Shown: positions 17,583-25,398 of the stretch, piece by piece | How the letters are laid out: the number at the start of each line of letters is the position of its first letter | Position numbering within the stretch: the stretch's first letter is position 1 | NCBI RefSeq assembly: GCF_001898175.1 | Contig: NZ_MKTH01000035.1 | Location: 1 to 50,823, forward strand | Direction: 5' to 3' | DNA from: Cellulomonas sp. 73-92 | GTDB lineage: Bacteria > Actinomycetota > Actinomycetes > Actinomycetales > Cellulomonadaceae | DNA length: 50,823 nucleotides | Position numbers and translations under genes: made by a program | The notes under the pieces: generated by a model | Told to the model about the DNA's origin: nothing | Databases searched by the model: none | What the model saw: only the letters and a program-made list of their open reading frames with translations

Positions 17583-18257
17583 GTGACCTCCGCACCTGCG
17601 GGCGCTGATCGCCTCAAGCCCATCTCCGTGATGATCGTCGACGACCACGAGGTCGTGCGCCGCGGCATCGCCGAGGTGGTGGAACGCACGGACGGCATGA
17701 CGGTTGTCGCCGAGGCCGGCTCCGTCGCCGACGGCGTGCGCCGGGCGACGCTCGTGCGGCCCCAGGTGCTGCTGGTGGACCTGCAGCTCCCCGACGGCAC
17801 GGGCATCGACCTCATGCGGTCCGTGCGCGAGACGCTGCCGAGCGCGAAGGCCATCGTGCTGACGAGCTTCGACGACGACGACGCTGTGGCCGCCGCGCTC
17901 GACGCCGGCGCCGCCGCCTACCTGCTGAAGTCGGTGCGGGGCGCCGAGATCACCGACGTCATCCGGGCCGTGGCCGCCGGGCGCACGCTGCTCGACGAGC
18001 GCACCGTCACCCGCCGCCGCGCCGGCCACGAGGACCCCACCGAGAACCTCACGCCGAGCGAGCTGCGCGTGCTCGACCTCATCGGCGAGGGCCTGTCGAA
18101 CCGGCAGATCGCCGACCGCCTGGGCGTCGCCGAGAAGACGATCAAGAACCACATCACGTCCCTGCTGGCCAAGATGGGCCTGCAGCGGCGCACGCAGGTG
18201 GCGGCGTGGGTCGCCGCTCGCAAGCACTCCGGCTGGCGCGCCGAGCCCGGTCGCTGA
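17583..18257 (+). CDS. DevR/DosR-like LuxR-family response regulator
   Basis: A 224-residue NarL/LuxR-type regulator. The receiver has acidic D20/D21 (IVDDHEVVRRG), phosphoacceptor D66 (LLVDLQLPDG) and the conserved Lys in AYLLKS. The C-terminal HTH is LTPSELRVLDLIGEGLSNRQ to AEKTIKNHITSLLAKMGLQ. The receiver, the GRTLLDERTV segment and the HTH all resemble mycobacterial DevR/DosR more than generic NarL regulators. Its likely partner is the DevS-type kinase at 18998-20749 on the opposite strand, with only yhhN between. The GTG at 17583 is chosen from the TACGAT box. Confidence 0.85.
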   Translation: MTSAPAGADRLKPISVMIVDDHEVVRRGIAEVVERTDGMTVVAEAGSVADGVRRATLVRPQVLLVDLQLPDGTGIDLMRSVRETLPSAKAIVLTSFDDDDAVAAALDAGAAAYLLKSVRGAEITDVIRAVAAGRTLLDERTVTRRRAGHEDPTENLTPSELRVLDLIGEGLSNRQIADRLGVAEKTIKNHITSLLAKMGLQRRTQVAAWVAARKHSGWRAEPGR

Positions 18258-18301
18258 CGACCGGACGGGCGTTTCTGCGGCACCACCCGTAGGGTCGGCG
18301 C

Positions 18302-18994
18302 GTGCAACGGCGCGCGATGCTTCCCTTCGTCGGCTACGGCCTGGTCGTGGCGGTCCACCTGGTCCTCCTCGGCACTGTGCTGCCCGGGCGGCTGGTGACG
18401 AAGTGGCTCCTCATGCCGGCGCTCCTGATGGCGGTGCTGCTCGTCGCGCGGCGCGGACGGCTCGTCCCGTCCCGGGCCGCCGTGCTGCTCGGCGCCGGCA
18501 TCGTGGCGTCGTGGGCCGGTGACGTGCTGCTCGGCGTCTCGTTCGTCGCCGGGCTCGCCGCCTTCGCGGCGGCGCACCTCGCGTACGTCGCCCTCTTCGT
18601 CGAACCCGCCCGGACGCGACGTCCACCCTGGCCGGCGCTGCTCTACGTCGTCTGGCTGGCGGTCCTGGTCCCGGTCCTCTGGCCGCACCTCGGGTCGCTG
18701 GCGCCCGCCGTCGTGGTCTACGGCGTGCTGCTCGCGGCCACGGCCGCGACCGCGTGGGGGGTGAACGCGGCGACGGGGTGGGGCGCGCTGGCCTTCCTCG
18801 CGTCGGACAGCCTGCTGGCGTTCAGCCTGTTCTGGCCGGGCGTCACGACGACGTTCCCCGACCCGTGGCGGGAGCTGTCGATCATGGCGCTGTACTGCGC
18901 TGGGCAGGGTGTGATCGCGGTCGGCGTGCTGCGCCGGCTGCAGACCGGCCGCAGGCCCGTGGCCGCGCCCACCTCGTCGGCCGTGGCGCGGTAG
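18302..18994 (+). CDS. YhhN family membrane protein (lysoplasmalogenase-like)
   Basis: A 230-residue integral membrane protein with about seven or eight hydrophobic helices. The YhhN/TMEM86 family signature is visible as WAGDVLLG near residue 77 and LAFLASDSLLAFSLF near residue 163; the aspartates in these two segments are the proposed catalytic residues. Members cleave the vinyl-ether bond of lysoplasmalogens. Plasmalogens are uncommon in aerobic actinobacteria, so the native substrate is uncertain. The GTG at 18302 follows TAGGGT by 6 nt. It ends 3 nt from the convergent sensor kinase. Confidence 0.85.
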   Translation: MQRRAMLPFVGYGLVVAVHLVLLGTVLPGRLVTKWLLMPALLMAVLLVARRGRLVPSRAAVLLGAGIVASWAGDVLLGVSFVAGLAAFAAAHLAYVALFVEPARTRRPPWPALLYVVWLAVLVPVLWPHLGSLAPAVVVYGVLLAATAATAWGVNAATGWGALAFLASDSLLAFSLFWPGVTTTFPDPWRELSIMALYCAGQGVIAVGVLRRLQTGRRPVAAPTSSAVAR

Positions 18995-18997
18995 CGC

Positions 18998-20749
18998 TCA
19001 GGCGAGCGGCGACTGCCAGGTGAGCATGGTGCCGCGGCCCTCCGGCGGCACGCCGAGCGTGAACGTCCCGCGGTGCTGCCGCGCCCTCGTCGCGAGGTTC
19101 CCGGTGCCCGACGAGCGCTCGCGGACCGCCGGCAGGCCGACCCCGTCGTCCTGCACCTCGACAGTCACGGTGCCCTGCGGGCCCTTCCCGGTGACCGAGA
19201 CCCGCACGCGGACCGACGACGCCTGCGCGTGCCGTGCCGCGTTGGCGAGGCCCTCGCGGACGACCGCCACCACGTCGTCGGTCAGCTGGGCGTCCAGCCG
19301 CTCGTCGATGAGGTACTCGGTGTCGACGTCGTCGGTGTCGAGGCTGTTGCCGTCCAGCAGGATGACGAGCGAGGGCGCGAACCCCAGGCCGGTGCGGGCG
19401 AGCGAGGCCTCGCGGCGCAGCCGCTCGACGAGGCCGGTCGCCGCGTCGGGGTCGCGCAGCTCGTAGACGATGTGGCGGATCTGGCGCACCGACTCGTCGA
19501 CGTTGTCGAGGGCCTCCTCGACGATGGCGGTGAGCTCGTGGGGATCCACGCCGCGGGCCGACCGGCGGCGCACCGTCTCCAGCTGCATGCCGGTGGCGAA
19601 CAGCTGCTGGATCGCCAGGTCGTGCAGGTCGCGGGCGATCCGCTCCCGCTCGTCGAGCAGGGCCGCGACGTCCTGCGCGTGGCGGGCCTCGGCGAGGACG
19701 TAGGCGAGCGCGGCCTGCCCGGCGAACGACTCGGCGGTCGCCAGGTCGCCCTCGTCGAACGGCGGCTCGCCCACCCGGCGCAGCAGGATGAGGACGCCGA
19801 CCCCGCGCCCGCTCGTCTGCAGCGGCGCGAACATCGCCGGCCCGAACCCGCGCATCACCTCGAGCTTCTCCGTGCGCGAGCTCGCCAGCGAGGGCGTCAT
19901 GAGGCCCTTGCCCTCGTACTGGACGGTCCAGGCCCGCCCGCCCTCGGGCATCACCTGGCCCAGCAGCTTGTCGGCGTCGTGGCCGTCCGCGAGCTCGACG
20001 AGCAGCTCGCCGCCCAGCCCGGGCAGCGCGAGCGCGGCGGTGTCGGCGGCGGCGACCTCCTTGGCCGTGTGGGCGATGTGCTCGAGCGCCTCTTCCTCGT
20101 CGATGCCCTCCAGGAGCATCGTCGTGATCGCCTGCCCGGCCTGCAGCCAGTGCTCGCGGCGGGCGGACTGGGCGTACAGCTGCGCGTTGGCGACGGCGAC
20201 GCCGGCCGCGGCCGCCAGGGCGACGATGGTCCGCTCGTCGTCCTCGCTGAACGGCGTCCCGTCGAGCTTCTCGGAGAGGTACAGCTGGCCGAACACCTGG
20301 TCGCGCACCCGGACCGAGGCGCCGAGGAAGGAGCCCATCGACGGGTGGTGGGCCGGCCAGCCCTTGAAGGCGGGGTGCGCCGTCAGGTCGTCGAGCCGCA
20401 GCGCACCGGTCTCGGGGATCTGGCCGAGCACGCCCTGGGCGTGCGGCGGGTGCGCCATCATCCGGGCGATCGCCGTCGGCACGCCCGTGTAGACGAACGT
20501 CACCGAGGCGCCCTGCTGGTCGAGCACGTTGATGGCGCCGAACCGCGCACCCGTCAGCTCCGCGCTGACCTGCACGAACCGCTCGAGCACCGCGGGCAGC
20601 TCGAGCTCGCCGGCGACCGCGAGGATCGCGGCCATGAGGTCCTGGAGCCCGTCGCCGGTCAGCGAGGGCGGCGCGGGGACGGCCTCCATGAGCACGCCGT
20701 GCTGGAACGGCGCGCCGACCCCACCGCCCCGACCCGGGACGTCGGTCAT
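18998..20749 (-). CDS. DevS/DosS-like two-GAF sensor histidine kinase
   Basis: A 583-residue cytosolic kinase. GAF-1 covers about residues 38-190, GAF-2 about 205-355; the HisKA_3 phosphoacceptor is H376 in ERIARDLHDLAIQQ; the ATPase domain has N-box REGLANAARH (about 498-507) and VQDDGVGLP. GAF-1 keeps the haem-pocket spacing of M. tuberculosis DosS: H125 and H135 (in AHP and HHPSM) stand 10 apart like H139/H149, and Y157 (GQLYLSE) is 22 after H135, like Y171 after H149. A haem-based oxygen or redox sensor is therefore likely. Its ATG overlaps the cydC stop (ATGA), so it is the fifth gene of cydABDC. Confidence 0.88.
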   Translation of the reverse strand: MTDVPGRGGGVGAPFQHGVLMEAVPAPPSLTGDGLQDLMAAILAVAGELELPAVLERFVQVSAELTGARFGAINVLDQQGASVTFVYTGVPTAIARMMAHPPHAQGVLGQIPETGALRLDDLTAHPAFKGWPAHHPSMGSFLGASVRVRDQVFGQLYLSEKLDGTPFSEDDERTIVALAAAAGVAVANAQLYAQSARREHWLQAGQAITTMLLEGIDEEEALEHIAHTAKEVAAADTAALALPGLGGELLVELADGHDADKLLGQVMPEGGRAWTVQYEGKGLMTPSLASSRTEKLEVMRGFGPAMFAPLQTSGRGVGVLILLRRVGEPPFDEGDLATAESFAGQAALAYVLAEARHAQDVAALLDERERIARDLHDLAIQQLFATGMQLETVRRRSARGVDPHELTAIVEEALDNVDESVRQIRHIVYELRDPDAATGLVERLRREASLARTGLGFAPSLVILLDGNSLDTDDVDTEYLIDERLDAQLTDDVVAVVREGLANAARHAQASSVRVRVSVTGKGPQGTVTVEVQDDGVGLPAVRERSSGTGNLATRARQHRGTFTLGVPPEGRGTMLTWQSPLA

Positions 20750-22599
20750 GCCCGTTCCCGGTGATCTGCCGTGACCCGCTCCCGACGCACGGCTTCACCG
20801 TAGTCGAGCAGACCGGCGGAGAGCTCCGCGTGCGTGCCACGGGCGGCGATGCGGCCGGATTCCACCCACAGCACCTCGTCGGCGGCCGCGAGCGGTGTGA
20901 GCCGGTGGGTGACGACGACGACGCCGCGCGGACCGCCCGCCGGCGTCCGGGGCCCCGCCAGCAGGCTGGTCACCAGGGCGTCCGCGGTCGCCGGGTCGAG
21001 GTGCTCCGCCGGCTCGTCGACGAGCAGCAGCGGTGCCGGGGCGAGCAGCGCCCGGGCGAGGAGGAGGCGGCGGCGCTCGCCGCCGGACACGGTGCGGGCG
21101 TCCGGGCCGAGCATCGTGTCGAGCCCGTCCGGGAGGGCGGCCAGCCAGTCCTGCAGGCCAGCGGCCGTCAGGGCGGCGGTCGCCTCGTCCGGCGTGACGT
21201 CGCCGCGCGCCACCCGCAGGTTCTCCAGCACGGTGGTCCCGAACACGTGCGCGTCCTCGGCGGTCACGACCACGCGGGCGGCCCGCTCGGCGGGGTCCAG
21301 CACGGTGGGCTCGTCGCCGTCGACGAGCAGGGTGCCGCCGGCCCGGGGGAGGAGCCCCGCGAGCGTGAGCAGCAGCGTCGTCTTGCCGGCGCCCGACGGG
21401 CCCACGATCGCCACCGACCGGCCGGGCGCGACGTCGAGGTCGACGCCCCGCAGCACCGGTGGCAGCCCGGGCCACCCGCAGTCCAGCCCCCGCGCGACGA
21501 TCCCCGCCCCCTCCCCGACATTCACTTTCCTGACGTTCGGGTCGTGAATCGCCACCGAAAGTTCAGGAAACTGAACTGGCGGTCGGGAGGTGGCTGCCGG
21601 CGGCTCGGCGGTGCCCCTCGGCTCGGCGTCGGGTGCCGCGGAGTCGAGGAGCGCGAGGATCCGCGCCGCGGCGGCGCGCGAGCGCTGCACCGACACCGCC
21701 GCGGCGGGCAGCATCCCGGTGGCCTCGAACGCCGCCAGCGGCGTCAGCACGATCACCGCGAGCTCGACCGGCGCCAGCGCGCCCGACACGACGGCCGGGA
21801 TGCCCGTGACGAGGGCGGCCGTGGCCGCCAGGCCCGTCGCGAGGATCCCGAGCCCGGCCGCGACCGCGCTGCTCGCCGCACCGGCGTCGACCGCGCGGGC
21901 CAGCCGTCGGTCGGCGTCTCGCAGCTCGGCGACGCGCCGCCCCACGCCGCCGGCCACCAGCAGCGGTCCGGCGTCGTCGAGGGCGGCGAGCGCGGCCGCG
22001 GACGCGTCGGCCCGCGCCGTCACGGCCCGCCGCTCGGACGCCCGGGCGCCGCGCGCGGCCAGCAGCGGCGCCACCACGCCGGCGAGCACGAGGCACGCCG
22101 CCAGCGCGACGGCCGCGGGGGGCCAGAAGAAGGCCATCGCGGTGACCGTCCCGATCCCCAGCAGCAGCGCCACCCCGGCGGGCAGCAGCCCGCGCACGAC
22201 GACGTCGCCGACCGCGTCCACGTCGGCACCGACGCGCGCCAGGAGGTCGCCGCGCCGCACTCGCAGGGTGGCCTCGCTGCGCCCGGCGGCCAGCCGCGTG
22301 TACAGGGTGGTCCGCAGGTTCGTCATGCCGCGCAGCGCGACGTCGTGCGACACCAGCCGGTCGACGTACCGCAGCACGCCGCGCCCGATGCCGAACGTCC
22401 GGACGGCGACGGTGGCGATCGACAGCTGCAGCACCGGCGGCATCTGCGACGCCCGCGCGATGAGCCACGCGGAGACGGCGGCGAGCGCCACGGCGCAGCC
22501 GAGGGCCAGCGTGCCGGTGAGGACCGCCAGCAGCACGCGCCGCGTGTCGAGGCCGAGCAGCCGCACGGCCCGGCGGAGCGTGCCGCGCTCGCGGGTCAT
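20746..22599 (-). CDS. cydC: thiol reductant ABC exporter subunit CydC
   Basis: One half of the heterodimeric CydDC ABC exporter, which exports cysteine/glutathione in E. coli and is needed for cytochrome bd assembly. It has 617 residues: a six-helix transmembrane domain (about 20-320) and an ATPase domain with Walker A GPSGAGKT, signature VSGGERRR, Walker B LLLVDEPAEH and the H-loop VVVTHR. The ATG at 22599 overlaps the cydD stop. An unusual, relatively AT-rich stretch of nested inverted repeats (21520-21577) encodes the linker between the two domains. The stop overlaps the sensor-kinase start. Confidence 0.92.
   Translation of the reverse strand: MTRERGTLRRAVRLLGLDTRRVLLAVLTGTLALGCAVALAAVSAWLIARASQMPPVLQLSIATVAVRTFGIGRGVLRYVDRLVSHDVALRGMTNLRTTLYTRLAAGRSEATLRVRRGDLLARVGADVDAVGDVVVRGLLPAGVALLLGIGTVTAMAFFWPPAAVALAACLVLAGVVAPLLAARGARASERRAVTARADASAAALAALDDAGPLLVAGGVGRRVAELRDADRRLARAVDAGAASSAVAAGLGILATGLAATAALVTGIPAVVSGALAPVELAVIVLTPLAAFEATGMLPAAAVSVQRSRAAAARILALLDSAAPDAEPRGTAEPPAATSRPPVQFPELSVAIHDPNVRKVNVGEGAGIVARGLDCGWPGLPPVLRGVDLDVAPGRSVAIVGPSGAGKTTLLLTLAGLLPRAGGTLLVDGDEPTVLDPAERAARVVVTAEDAHVFGTTVLENLRVARGDVTPDEATAALTAAGLQDWLAALPDGLDTMLGPDARTVSGGERRRLLLARALLAPAPLLLVDEPAEHLDPATADALVTSLLAGPRTPAGGPRGVVVVTHRLTPLAAADEVLWVESGRIAARGTHAELSAGLLDYGEAVRRERVTADHRERA
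21520..21577 (-). repeat. nested inverted repeats inside cydC linker
   Basis: About 50% GC in a 73% GC background. AGTTCAG/CTGAACT arms (21560-21577) flank a 4-nt loop; ATTCAC (21520-21525) pairs with GTGAAT (21544-21549); a longer imperfect repeat pairs 21524-21542 with 21554-21572 (14 of 19). The reading frame stays open through it (VQFPELSVAIHDPNVRKV). Confidence 0.6.
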
Positions 22600-24254
22600 C
22601 GGGCTGCCGCCTCGACGGGCGTGACCGTCACCACGGAGTCGGCCGTGGCCACGAGCGACGGGCGGTGCGCCACGAGCAGCACCGTGCGGTCGGCCGCCCG
22701 CATCGCCGCCACGGTCGCCAGCACCACCCGCTCGCCCGCCGCATCGAGGTGCGCCGTCGGCTCGTCGAGCACGACGAACGGCGCGGGGGAGAGCAGCGCG
22801 CGGGTCAGCGCCACGCGCTGGCGCTGCCCGACCGACAGCCCGGCGCCCCCGGCGCCGAGCACGGTGTCCCAGCCGGCGGGCAGGCCGGCGACCACCGCGT
22901 CGAGGCCCGTCAGTGCGGCGGCGGAGGCCAGCGCCTCGTCGGAGGCCCCGGGCCCGACGAGCGCCCGCAGCGACCCCGGCTCCAGCACCGGCCGCTGCGG
23001 CAGCCACGCCACCTGCGGCCAGTACGTCGCGGGGTCCAGGTCCGCCAGGGCCACCGGCGCCGCGCCCGGCACGACGAGCGAGGCCGTCCCCTCGTCGGGC
23101 CGCAGCAGGCCGAGGAGCACCTCGACCGTCGTCGTCTTGCCGGCCCCGCTGGGCCCGACGAGCGCCGTCACCGTCCCCGGTGCCACCGTGAGGTCCAGCG
23201 CCGACGGCGTCCGGCCGCCGGACGAGCGGACGGTGACGCCGGTGAGCGCCAGGGTCGCGCGGCGCAGGTCCGGGCAGGGGACGGTGCCGACGGCGGGCAC
23301 GGGGGCCTCGAGGACCGCGAACGCCGCCTCGGCGGCCGCGACGCCGTCCGTCGACGCGTGGAACTGCGCCCCCACCTGCCGCAGCGGCCAGTACACCTCG
23401 GGCGCCAGCACGAGCACGGCCAGGCCGGTCTCCAGCGTGAGCCCGCCGCCGACGAGCCGGAGCCCGATCGAGACGGCGACGAGCGCCACGGAGAGCGTCG
23501 TCAGCAGCTCGAGCACCATCCCGGACAGGAACGCGACCCGCAGCGTGCCCATCGTCGCCCGCCGGTGGGCGTCGCCGAGCGCCCGCACCCGCACCGCCGG
23601 CCCCGCCTGGCGGCCGAAGGCGCGCAGCGTCGGCAGGCCGGCGAGGAGGTCGAGCACCTGGGAGCCGAGCCGCGACATCGCGTGCAGCCCCCGCTCCGAC
23701 CGGCCCTCGGTCATCCGCCCGATGAGGACCATGAAGATCGGGATCAGCGGGAGGGTCCCGACGACGATCGCGGCCGAGACCCAGTCCAGCCCGAGGACGA
23801 CGAGGATCGTCGCCGGCGTCACGGTGGCCGACAGCACCAGCTGCGGCAGGTAGCGGACGAAGTACGGCTCCAGCGCGTCCAGCCCGCGGGTCGCCAGCGT
23901 CACCACCTCGGGGCCGCGCCCGGTGGCCAGCCAGCGCGGGCCGAGAGCGACGGCGTGCTCGACGACCCCAGCGCGCAGCTCGCCGACCGCCCGGGTGGCG
24001 GCGCGGTGCGCGAACCGCTCCTGCACGGCGACGACCGAGGCGCGCGCGACGACGACCGCCGCCAGCCAGCCGATCGCCGGCCGCAGGGACGCCAGGGTCG
24101 CCCCGTCGTGCGCGGCGCGCGCCAGCGCGTGCGCGAGCAGCAGGGCCTGCGCGACGACCAGCGCGGCGGTGACGATGCCCAGGCCGACGGTGAGCGCGAG
24201 GTAGCCGCGGGCCGATCGCGCGTACCGCAGCAGGCGGGGGTCGAGCGGCTTCAC
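22596..24254 (-). CDS. cydD: thiol reductant ABC exporter subunit CydD
   Basis: The partner of CydC, 552 residues. The membrane domain has six helices and the CydD-type DWVSAAIVVGTLPLIPIFMV segment; the ATPase domain carries Walker A GPSGAGKTT, the signature LSVGQRQRVALTRALLSPAP and Walker B FVVLDEPTAHLD. It starts with GTG at 24254, 22 nt after cydB, and overlaps cydC by ATGA. The start gives KPLDPRLLRYARSARGYL, a normal CydD N-terminus. Confidence 0.93.
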   Translation of the reverse strand: MKPLDPRLLRYARSARGYLALTVGLGIVTAALVVAQALLLAHALARAAHDGATLASLRPAIGWLAAVVVARASVVAVQERFAHRAATRAVGELRAGVVEHAVALGPRWLATGRGPEVVTLATRGLDALEPYFVRYLPQLVLSATVTPATILVVLGLDWVSAAIVVGTLPLIPIFMVLIGRMTEGRSERGLHAMSRLGSQVLDLLAGLPTLRAFGRQAGPAVRVRALGDAHRRATMGTLRVAFLSGMVLELLTTLSVALVAVSIGLRLVGGGLTLETGLAVLVLAPEVYWPLRQVGAQFHASTDGVAAAEAAFAVLEAPVPAVGTVPCPDLRRATLALTGVTVRSSGGRTPSALDLTVAPGTVTALVGPSGAGKTTTVEVLLGLLRPDEGTASLVVPGAAPVALADLDPATYWPQVAWLPQRPVLEPGSLRALVGPGASDEALASAAALTGLDAVVAGLPAGWDTVLGAGGAGLSVGQRQRVALTRALLSPAPFVVLDEPTAHLDAAGERVVLATVAAMRAADRTVLLVAHRPSLVATADSVVTVTPVEAAAR

Positions 24255-24276
24255 ACCGCCGCCGGCCGGGTCGGGG

Positions 24277-25383
24277 TCACCGCGCCGGGTTGGCGTTCTC
24301 GAGCGCGAACGTCACAGGAGCCTGCTCCGGGATGTGCTGGACACCGATGCGCTTGCGGAACACCCAGTACGACCACGCCTGGTAGGCGAGGACGATCGGC
24401 GTGAAGATCACCGCCACCCAGCTCATCATCGTCAGCGTGTAGGCGCTCGACGAGGCGTTGTGGATGGTCAGCGAGTACGCCGGGTCGACGTTCGACGGCA
24501 TGACGTTCGGGTACAGCGACCCGAAGATCAGCACCACGGCGGCGACGATCGCGACGGCCGACGCAACGAAGGCGCGGCCCTCCGAGCGCACCCGGGTGAA
24601 CACCGTCGACGCACCCAGCGCCACCGCCGCCACCGCGAGGGCCGCCCACGTCCAGGCCTTGCCGGAGTACGCCAGCTGCAGCCAGATCGCCCAGACGGCG
24701 CCGACGACCAGGGCGACGACGCTCAGCCGGGAGGCCGCGGCCGTCGCGCGCTGGTGCAGCTCCCCGCTCGTCTTGAGCGACAGGAAGATCGCGCCGTGCG
24801 CGAGGAAGACGGCCGCGGTGAGCACGCCGGTCAGCAGGGCGAACCCGTGGCCGTTGGTCAGCAGGTCGAAGAAGCTCCCGGTGTACTGCAGTGTCGTCCG
24901 GGTGGTGGCGCCGTCGAGGTTGCTCACGGTGGTCGTCACCGGCTCGATCTTCAGGCCGGCGACGAGGTTGCCGAACGCGACCCCCCACAGCACCGCCGGT
25001 ACCCACGACCCTCCGACGAGGCCCCAGTAGTAGGCCCGCTGCCAGCGCGGCGTCGTGATCTTGCCCCGCCACTCGAACGACACGATGCGGGCGATGAGGG
25101 CGACGAGGATCAGCAGCAGCGCGAGGTAGGCGCCCGAGAACAGGGTGGCGTACCACTCGGGGAAGGCGGCGAACGTCGCGCCACCCGCGGTGAGCAGCCA
25201 CACCTCGTTGCCGTCCCACAGCGGGCCGATCGAGTTGATCGCGACGCGCCGTTCCTTCTCGTCGCGCGCGACGAACGGCAGCAGCATCCCCACGCCGAAG
25301 TCGAACCCCTCGAGGACCAGGTAGCCGGTCCACAGCACGGCGATGAGGAGGAACCAGATGATCTGCAGGGTCTCGTGGCTCAT
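24277..25383 (-). CDS. cydB: cytochrome d ubiquinol oxidase subunit II
   Basis: The structural subunit of the bd-type quinol oxidase, 368 residues with about nine transmembrane helices. The N-terminal signature MSHETLQIIWFLLIAVLWTG and LEGFDFGVGMLLPFVARDE, then GPLWDGNEVWLLTAGGATFAAFP, are strongly conserved. Together with CydA it forms the high-affinity oxidase used at low oxygen. It follows cydA by 15 nt. Confidence 0.97.
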   Translation of the reverse strand: MSHETLQIIWFLLIAVLWTGYLVLEGFDFGVGMLLPFVARDEKERRVAINSIGPLWDGNEVWLLTAGGATFAAFPEWYATLFSGAYLALLLILVALIARIVSFEWRGKITTPRWQRAYYWGLVGGSWVPAVLWGVAFGNLVAGLKIEPVTTTVSNLDGATTRTTLQYTGSFFDLLTNGHGFALLTGVLTAAVFLAHGAIFLSLKTSGELHQRATAAASRLSVVALVVGAVWAIWLQLAYSGKAWTWAALAVAAVALGASTVFTRVRSEGRAFVASAVAIVAAVVLIFGSLYPNVMPSNVDPAYSLTIHNASSSAYTLTMMSWVAVIFTPIVLAYQAWSYWVFRKRIGVQHIPEQAPVTFALENANPAR

Positions 25384-25398
25384 GGTGGGCGCTCCGGC

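Noticed and set aside
20761..23853. A 1030-codon open frame opposite cydD-cydC
   Set aside because: Composition (Arg/Gly/His-rich, no domain) and position mark it as the antisense shadow of GC-rich genes; CydD and CydC on the other strand carry full ABC motifs.
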